Positions 59,269-64,000 of a stretch of 64,000 nucleotides of DNA are shown here, piece after piece. A program made the position numbers and the translations under genes. The stretch is from Legionella maioricensis (GTDB lineage: Bacteria > Pseudomonadota > Gammaproteobacteria > Legionellales > Legionellaceae): contig NZ_JAJKBJ010000009.1 in assembly GCF_023618015.1 (NCBI RefSeq), positions 93,585 through 157,584 on the forward strand, given 5' to 3'. The stretch's first letter is position 1, and each line of letters begins with the position of its first letter. A model generated the notes under the pieces. That model was not told the origin of the DNA. It saw nothing but the letters and a program-made list of their open reading frames with translations, and ran no database searches.

Positions 59269-60819
59269 TTACGAGCGCAAGGTATAAATAGCATAATTTC
59301 CAAACGAAGACCGTACCCTTGTTTCCAAGTGATAGTTATCCCATATTTCCTTAAATTTCAAATCGTCCAATAAAAAATTAAGATAACTCAAATCTCGTCC
59401 ATCGATAGTCATTGATGGATCCGTTTCGTCGATAACAATGATATAGGGGGGATCTTGTAAGAGATCTTGAATAACAATTTGACGCAGGAGACTTTTTCCT
59501 TCATCGGCCAACCCCCGCTTTCCATCATGCTCTAATTGAGCAATCCCGGGTAATAACCAAAATTGATGAAGTCGGAAGGAGGAGTGGAGTTGACTATAGG
59601 TCAATAAAGAGGAGTTCGGGGCCACGTAATTTGAAAAAACAACAAACGGTCCATGATTGATCTTCTGAAAGGCCATGAGGAGCTGACGAGTAGGACCCTC
59701 CGCATCGCGTTTTAATATCCACAGGTCACTAGTAACAACTACATCTAATAAAAAAGCCAGACAGAATCCAACAAGAGGGATATTCAGATATTCTGTTTTC
59801 CATATGGTTTTTATGGTCATTCGTTGCGCTATTAACTGAATATTAAACAGAGTTAATAGCATTGAAATAGCGGCGACCACTAAAAAATGATAGTAAAAAA
59901 AATGCCCTCCGATTATAAAAACCAGGAAAAACCCAAAATTACTTACCATTAACAGTTGGTATAGATTCCGGTAAGGGAAATGTTTTTGTTTTAATTGAAT
60001 AATTCCCAGTAGCATAATGATGTAGAATGCTATACTCCATTGGTGAGTAAGCATGTTAAACATTGACTCTTTATAGCCCAGGTAAAATTTAAATACTAAG
60101 GGCAATATAAAACTAAAGTAGTCAGGGGTAATAATGAAACAGGCAATCAAATAAAGAATCATCACTCCAAATAAACATCCGTTTTCAATGATGAAACAGT
60201 TCCGTAAATTACCCTTTTTGCAGAGTTGCCAGCATAAAATTAAAATAAACGGAATTAAAAAGTGGGGTTTTATCGAAAATCCTATACCGGCCATGATACC
60301 TACAGTCAAGCGTAGGGATAAGGGTAATTTAAGTGTATTAATTGAAGAAATTAATAACAAATAGGGTGTAATAAGCATCAATGTCACATGTTCCCGTTGC
60401 CCAAATTCATAGCTAGGTAAGACAAGCTCACAGAACACCAAACCCCAAAAAAACAGTATCCAATATACGATGTGATTGGCCATAAGCTGCCTGAGGAAAA
60501 GATAATTTAAACTGAGTGATAAGACACTGATAGCATAGATAAAAATAAGAAAATTGCTGACCAGGTTACCTATCCAGGAAGTGACGAGAACAGGTATGGC
60601 ATAAAGAAATAAAATTAAAGGGGGATTAGTTTCCATAAAATTGTGCGAGTAGGATCCACCAGAGAGCAAACGTCGAGTTACCTCAAGCAGCCAACTGACA
60701 TCCCAATTAAGGTACGTCTGTGTGGTCATATAGAGGCTTATAGCTAAAAAACACAATGTTATTGGAATGAGTATTTTAAGTTCTATCTTTTCTAAGAGAT
60801 TAAACCTTTCTTTGTCCAT
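59269..60819 (-). CDS. Polytopic GT-C-fold glycosyltransferase (PMT/ArnT-like)
   Basis: The 516-residue inner-membrane protein has about ten membrane segments and a soluble C-terminal part (about 390-516). The first loop has NWDVSWLLEVTRRLLSGG with an acidic residue followed by METNPPLILFLYAIP; an Asp/Glu in that loop is the usual catalytic site in the PMT/ArnT (GT39/GT83) fold. It likely moves a sugar from a polyprenyl-phosphate donor onto a lipid or protein. The C-terminus has IIVIDETDPSMTIDGRDL. GGAG precedes the start. Acceptor unknown. Confidence 0.82.
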   Translation of the reverse strand: MDKERFNLLEKIELKILIPITLCFLAISLYMTTQTYLNWDVSWLLEVTRRLLSGGSYSHNFMETNPPLILFLYAIPVLVTSWIGNLVSNFLIFIYAISVLSLSLNYLFLRQLMANHIVYWILFFWGLVFCELVLPSYEFGQREHVTLMLITPYLLLISSINTLKLPLSLRLTVGIMAGIGFSIKPHFLIPFILILCWQLCKKGNLRNCFIIENGCLFGVMILYLIACFIITPDYFSFILPLVFKFYLGYKESMFNMLTHQWSIAFYIIMLLGIIQLKQKHFPYRNLYQLLMVSNFGFFLVFIIGGHFFYYHFLVVAAISMLLTLFNIQLIAQRMTIKTIWKTEYLNIPLVGFCLAFLLDVVVTSDLWILKRDAEGPTRQLLMAFQKINHGPFVVFSNYVAPNSSLLTYSQLHSSFRLHQFWLLPGIAQLEHDGKRGLADEGKSLLRQIVIQDLLQDPPYIIVIDETDPSMTIDGRDLSYLNFLLDDLKFKEIWDNYHLETRVRSSFGNYAIYTLRS

Positions 60820-61129
60820 TCACTAAACTCCACCCATGATAAATTGAAGAGACAACTTGGCTAAATATCGATCTTACATTCCGGAACTTGCACTGTGATG
60901 CAAAATGACATGCACAAGTTACGTTTATTCGATTGGTATCAGGATAAATCATACATTCCAGTTCCTACTACACACAGTTACCCCTTTATTAAATTTAACT
61001 TAAATATCAATTTTCAAAGTACATTACAATCGAATGGAACAGGTTTATGCTATAATCCCACCACAAAGACGTTATGTTGTACATAATGATATAAAATACG
61101 TCTAAAGTTTTGATATTAGGTAGGAAAAT
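60820..61129. other. Divergent promoter region
   Basis: These 310 bp separate the divergent GT-C and toxin-type glycosyltransferase genes. A 63-codon open frame (60895-61086) has no ribosome site and no family marks, so I read it as spurious. AGGTAGGAAAAT precedes the downstream ATG. Confidence 0.35.
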
Positions 61130-62515
61130 ATGTGGGATAAAACACCTAAAGCAGAAAGCGTGAAAAGTAATATTTTTTTTAAAGAGTTAGAAGCCAGTCA
61201 AATCATCCATTATGCGTGGATAGGGCCACCTACATACCAAGATGAACGGGCTGTTCCAGGCCATGACATAGATGGCCCCATACAATTAGCACAAAAGTTA
61301 CAAAGTCAAGGCACAAGGGTGAATACCATTAAGTTTTGGTGCATTAAAGAGCATCAAGATTTTTATCGCAGCGAGTTTTTAAAAGCCAAAGTGGATATTC
61401 AAGTTTGTGCCATTGAAGATTTGGTGAAACACGAGCTGAAGGGCAATTTAGCTGAAGCCGCGCAACAATTTAAGGCGTACATGGAAAAAGTAAATTTTCC
61501 TAAATTGACCACGGTTATGAAACGAGTTGAATTCAAAGATGGTTTTTCATTATTTTTACTTTTAACACAATCAGGTTATTTTCTTGATACGAATATATTA
61601 CCGCTCCGAAATCGGAAACTACTTGATTTCAGTGGTGAAAAGCAATTTACAACATCAGGGCTGCGTGAGTGGCATAGGGATTTTTTCCTCATGTATTCAC
61701 CAGTAGTGAAGGATCCCACTGCCATGCAAGTATTTAAGAAATGGATTGAAAGTCCGTCCTTTGCAAATCTTGACGTTTTCAAGGATTTTAACATTCCTTT
61801 GATTTCAAATGTCACCGGGTCTAAATATGAGAGACTTGGAGTCGAAAAAATTTCTTACAGATCCTACGGTGACCGTATAGAGTTAGGTCATTTCTACTGG
61901 GTACATCCTGATCGAGTTGATTGTTTTTTACAAAAGAGGGTTTTTGCTGATATCAATAGACAAAGTCAGTCGCCGAATCTATATCTCTTGGAGAGTTGTA
62001 GTTTGCATTACTCCAACTCAGCAGACAGGGATCAATTATTCTCTTTACCTATCCAGACCGAAACTGCCTATGTTTTATCCAAGAAGGAGAAGATATATTT
62101 TATCCGATTAAAAGGCGTGCAAGTTGTTTGTGTAGAGGATTGCCTCACCAACTTGCAAGATTACTTTCCTAAAGAGGATAAGCCTAAACCGATCACAGAC
62201 TCCGCTGTTACACAGATGGTCGTTTTACATCTCACTCAACCAGCATCAAAATTACACCATCCGCGATATATAAAAAATGAAAAGAACGCTACTTATTTAC
62301 ACGAGGCGGTACTTTTACAGCGAGCAGAGATGGTCCAAATACTTTTAGCGGATGGGGCAAATACGGATTTGCGAGCTACTTATCGGATTTTTCCAGACAA
62401 TCAATGCATTGAGGTTACTGCACAAGAATTAGCTTCGTATTTAAATTATTCGGCGCTTGAAGAGGTTTTCACCAATCATTCAATGTCAATTTCACCTGGG
62501 AATAAGAGTTTCTAG
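61130..62515 (+). CDS. Toxin-type (TcdA/B-like) glycosyltransferase with an ankyrin repeat, probable effector
   Basis: The 461-residue protein opens with a glycosyltransferase Rossmann start (IIHYAWIGPP at about 25-34) and at 147-157 reads QSGYFLDTNILPL, aligning with the GGMYLDVDMLP metal site of large clostridial toxins; here the motif is Asp153-Thr-Asn155, a DXN in place of DXD. The C-terminal region has at least one ankyrin repeat (THLHEAVLLQRAEMVQILLADGANTDL at about 384-415; the first residue reads Y in the sequence). DXN, rather than DXD, is known from the Legionella effector LtpM, as I recall. I infer a host-directed glycosyltransferase using a nucleotide-sugar donor. There is no signal peptide. 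Confidence 0.8.
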   Translation: MWDKTPKAESVKSNIFFKELEASQIIHYAWIGPPTYQDERAVPGHDIDGPIQLAQKLQSQGTRVNTIKFWCIKEHQDFYRSEFLKAKVDIQVCAIEDLVKHELKGNLAEAAQQFKAYMEKVNFPKLTTVMKRVEFKDGFSLFLLLTQSGYFLDTNILPLRNRKLLDFSGEKQFTTSGLREWHRDFFLMYSPVVKDPTAMQVFKKWIESPSFANLDVFKDFNIPLISNVTGSKYERLGVEKISYRSYGDRIELGHFYWVHPDRVDCFLQKRVFADINRQSQSPNLYLLESCSLHYSNSADRDQLFSLPIQTETAYVLSKKEKIYFIRLKGVQVVCVEDCLTNLQDYFPKEDKPKPITDSAVTQMVVLHLTQPASKLHHPRYIKNEKNATYLHEAVLLQRAEMVQILLADGANTDLRATYRIFPDNQCIEVTAQELASYLNYSALEEVFTNHSMSISPGNKSF

Positions 62516-62831
62516 GCACAAATCCAGGAGCAAAAATTTTTTAAGAGCTAAGAGGGCATCGTCAAATTACCTTATGTTAACGCAAGAAAGAGTGTCTGTT
62601 GAATTTTAGGCAATGAATATCAGCGGCAGGCCGCTTTGTTATAATGTATGTTTTATTTGATCCAATATTGATTCTTAATGATATAATTTCTTTCACTGAT
62701 TGGCTGACTATAATTTAATTCAATCAGTCACCGCGACCTATCTTCTCCCTAAGGACTAATGGAGAACTGGACTTCCTAGTTTTAATTATTAAGCGGGTTT
62801 GTCGTGTAACTAGAATGATTATCGACAATAG
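62516..62831. other. Intergenic region, nothing recognised
   Basis: These 316 bp are A+T-rich with no convincing gene. TTGATCCAATATTGATTCTTAATGATATAAT near 62656-62690 includes a TTGATT and a TATAAT with 12-base spacing, too short for a normal promoter; TTGATC to TATAAT is 24. GGTGAGTAAG precedes the next ATG. Confidence 0.35.
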
Positions 62832-63617
62832 GTGAGTAAGATGACTAAAAGTATTAAAGTAATTGGCATAATGATTGGCGCTGAATATGAGGATGTTAAA
62901 CTCTATCAAATGAATGAATACTGGGAGGAAAATACTCAAAACGGAACCCATGCTGAAATTAGAAGTGCTGGCTCTAGCTGGGCTGAAGGTATTAGAGATA
63001 TTATTGCCTGTCTATCGACTCAATCATGCGCTAATACTCAATTTGTTGTTGTGTATGATGTTTCTTGTCCTAATAAAGAAAACCATATAAAGAAACTTCT
63101 TGCAGGAATAAATAAAATTAAGAAAAATGATTTATTACCTACATTGATTTCTATAGGGCATGAACAATCATCATGGAGTGAAGAAATTACAGGACAAGTC
63201 TCCAGTATTAAAGAGGTTGAAAGTACCAACTCTCATAATGACTTATTCAAAAAAATTATAGAAACTGAACTACATAATACTAAAAAAGAACTTTTAGCTG
63301 CTGATGAAGCAGACGAACAGAATAAAAACACCGAGATTAATTTGCCTCAAACAGAAGATATGCCTATATCATCTCCGATGAATATTAGCATGATGGTTTT
63401 AGGTGGTTTTATTGCTGCGGCAGGAATTGCCGCTGTCGCCATCGCATTTACCGTGCTTAATGCTGCAACTTTTGGTATTGCGGGATTAGTAGTAGCCGTT
63501 GTTGGAGCTGCTGCAGCTCTTTCAGGTGTTGGGTTATTTGCTACGGGAGCCTATAAGAATAGGCAAACAACCTCTGATGAATCATTGAGTTTTTCAGGAA
63601 CTTTTGCTCATCAATAA
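62832..63617 (+). CDS. Protein with C-terminal glycine-rich membrane hairpin, candidate effector
   Basis: The 261-residue protein has a soluble N-terminal domain (about 1-130: alternating strands and helices with IKVIGIMIGAEYEDVKLYQM), a charged linker (about 135-185) and a Gly/Ala-rich hydrophobic pair (MMVLGGFIAAAGIAAVAIAF and GIAGLVVAVVGAAAALSGVGLF). The tail, YKNRQTTSDESLSFSGTFAHQ minus its first residue, is polar and Ser-rich. The architecture, soluble domain plus membrane hairpin plus short tail, is usual among Legionella effectors that sit on host membranes and in phage tail-associated proteins. I recognise no domain. The start follows GGTGAG. Confidence 0.65.
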   Translation: MSKMTKSIKVIGIMIGAEYEDVKLYQMNEYWEENTQNGTHAEIRSAGSSWAEGIRDIIACLSTQSCANTQFVVVYDVSCPNKENHIKKLLAGINKIKKNDLLPTLISIGHEQSSWSEEITGQVSSIKEVESTNSHNDLFKKIIETELHNTKKELLAADEADEQNKNTEINLPQTEDMPISSPMNISMMVLGGFIAAAGIAAVAIAFTVLNAATFGIAGLVVAVVGAAAALSGVGLFATGAYKNRQTTSDESLSFSGTFAHQ

Positions 63618-63769
63618 ACTATTAAAAAACGTTAATGGGCAAATATATGCCAGATAGTTAACGTTGACTACATTAACTGGTGAATTCAACTTACCAATGC
63701 AACTTTTGTATATAAAAAAAACAGTGGAAGAGATTAAACTTCACGCTGTTTTAATACAGGAGTTGATTG
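63618..63769. other. Intergenic region with a weak stem-loop
   Basis: AAAACGTTAA near 63628 and TTAACGTTG near 63656-63666 can form an 8-bp stem with a 22-base loop just after the stop of the preceding gene. This may be its terminator, though no T-run follows. Nothing else is seen. Confidence 0.35.
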
Positions 63770-63937
63770 GTGGGTTACAAGCGTTTGGATTATCTTAAGC
63801 GTTGTAAGATACAAGCTTTTTTTCATGCAGGCTATACGCAGCAAGAAATAGCAGATGAAATTGGAGTTCATAAATCGACCATCAGCAGGGAGCTTAATCG
63901 CACTTTGAAAGATTTTATCGTTAAATTCAATACCTGA
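63770..63937 (+). pseudogene. IS30-family transposase fragment (N-terminus only)
   Basis: A frame from GTG 63770 reads VGYKRLDYLKRCKIQAFFHA, GYTQQEIADEIGVHKSTISREL and then NRTLKDF, ending at TGA 63935-63937. The helix-turn-helix IADEIGVHKSTISRELNR is the IS30 N-terminal domain, in which REL-x-RN is normally followed by a glycine/arginine stretch; here it breaks off after NRT. Only about 55 of some 340 residues remain, so it is a remnant. The IS element seems to have been cut by later sequence near 63905. Confidence 0.7.
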
Positions 63938-64000
63938 ACCTCGGCCTTCTATATTACCAGAGCTGTAGCCCATGCAAGTAGACTGATACTCAGGAAAATT
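63938..64000. other. Right edge, possible start of a minus-strand gene
   Basis: A minus-strand frame opens at 63973 (MGYSSGNIEGRGSGIEFNDK) and runs back through the IS30 remnant. The first 20 residues look protein-like, which suggests a gene broken by, or fused to, the IS fragment. Too little is visible to name it. Confidence 0.25.

Noticed and set aside
60895..61086. 63-codon plus-strand open frame upstream of the toxin-type glycosyltransferase
   Set aside because: No ribosome site, no conserved motif, and it sits in a promoter region between divergent genes.
62724..62951. Minus-strand 75-codon frame with a hydrophobic centre
   Set aside because: It overlaps the well-supported gene starting at 62832 in antisense and has no ribosome site.
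1..64000. CRISPR arrays, tRNA and rRNA genes
   Set aside because: No regularly spaced repeat set, no cloverleaf with a TTCGAxTC-type loop in gaps examined, and no rRNA-like conserved text was seen; a covariance-model search would settle this.

Overview
The window is an A+T-rich gammaproteobacterial chromosome segment that fits the genus Legionella. Core genes resemble other gammaproteobacteria, and between them sit eukaryotic-like genes of the kind Legionella uses as Dot/Icm effectors: a Cdc20/Cdh1-type WD40 protein, a LegK1-like Ser/Thr kinase, and a toxin-type glycosyltransferase fused to an ankyrin repeat. The species cannot be named from sequence reading alone.

Layout. 1-2.4 kb: the end of an unknown gene, a palindromic repeat, the Cdc20/Cdh1-like gene and a small membrane protein. 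2.4-9.9 kb (minus strand): a two-gene unit of a single-module NRPS-like enzyme (formyltransferase, shortened condensation-like region, adenylation with a Phe-type pocket, carrier, reductase) followed at once by a soluble PAS hybrid histidine kinase. 10.3-26 kb: housekeeping genes rlmD-relA, a DUF498 gene, an alaC-like aminotransferase, an rpfE-like gene with recJ, an MscS channel, dusA, secA-mutT and an outer-membrane-type protein. 26-30.8 kb (minus strand): an EEP-family phosphodiesterase/nuclease, zapD, coaE, a duplicated-domain lipoprotein and an EAL phosphodiesterase. 30.7-35.6 kb: biotin genes, with bioA divergent from bioBFHD. 35.9-42.2 kb: FmdB-type zinc ribbon, DUF502, aspS, a large MscK-like channel and mutH. 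42.3-44.2 kb: a divergent EamA transporter and LysR regulator.

44.7-49.4 kb is a complete Tn3-family transposon with 37-bp terminal inverted repeats and a 5-bp AAATA target duplication. It carries a VOC (glyoxalase/bleomycin-resistance) gene and a frameshifted GNAT acetyltransferase besides resolvase and transposase. It landed just after a decayed gene.

49.6-64 kb is accessory: an unknown membrane protein divergent from a legK1-like kinase, a DUF4442-like thioesterase-fold gene, a DUF1328 peptide, an aldo/keto reductase, a class D beta-lactamase, a 724-aa alpha/beta-hydrolase, a degenerate metallo-beta-lactamase-like protein, a GT-C membrane glycosyltransferase, a DXN-type glycosyltransferase with an ankyrin repeat, a probable membrane effector and an IS30 transposase fragment.

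The two most striking observations are: (1) the WD40 gene at 378-1622 keeps, besides the propeller, counterparts of the two short motifs by which Cdc20/Cdh1 bind the anaphase-promoting complex (an N-terminal C-box-like motif and a C-terminal Ile-Arg tail); and (2) the NRPS-like enzyme is paired with a hybrid sensor kinase, a layout suggesting that a small amino-aldehyde or its product is made and sensed. No CRISPR array, tRNA or rRNA gene was seen.
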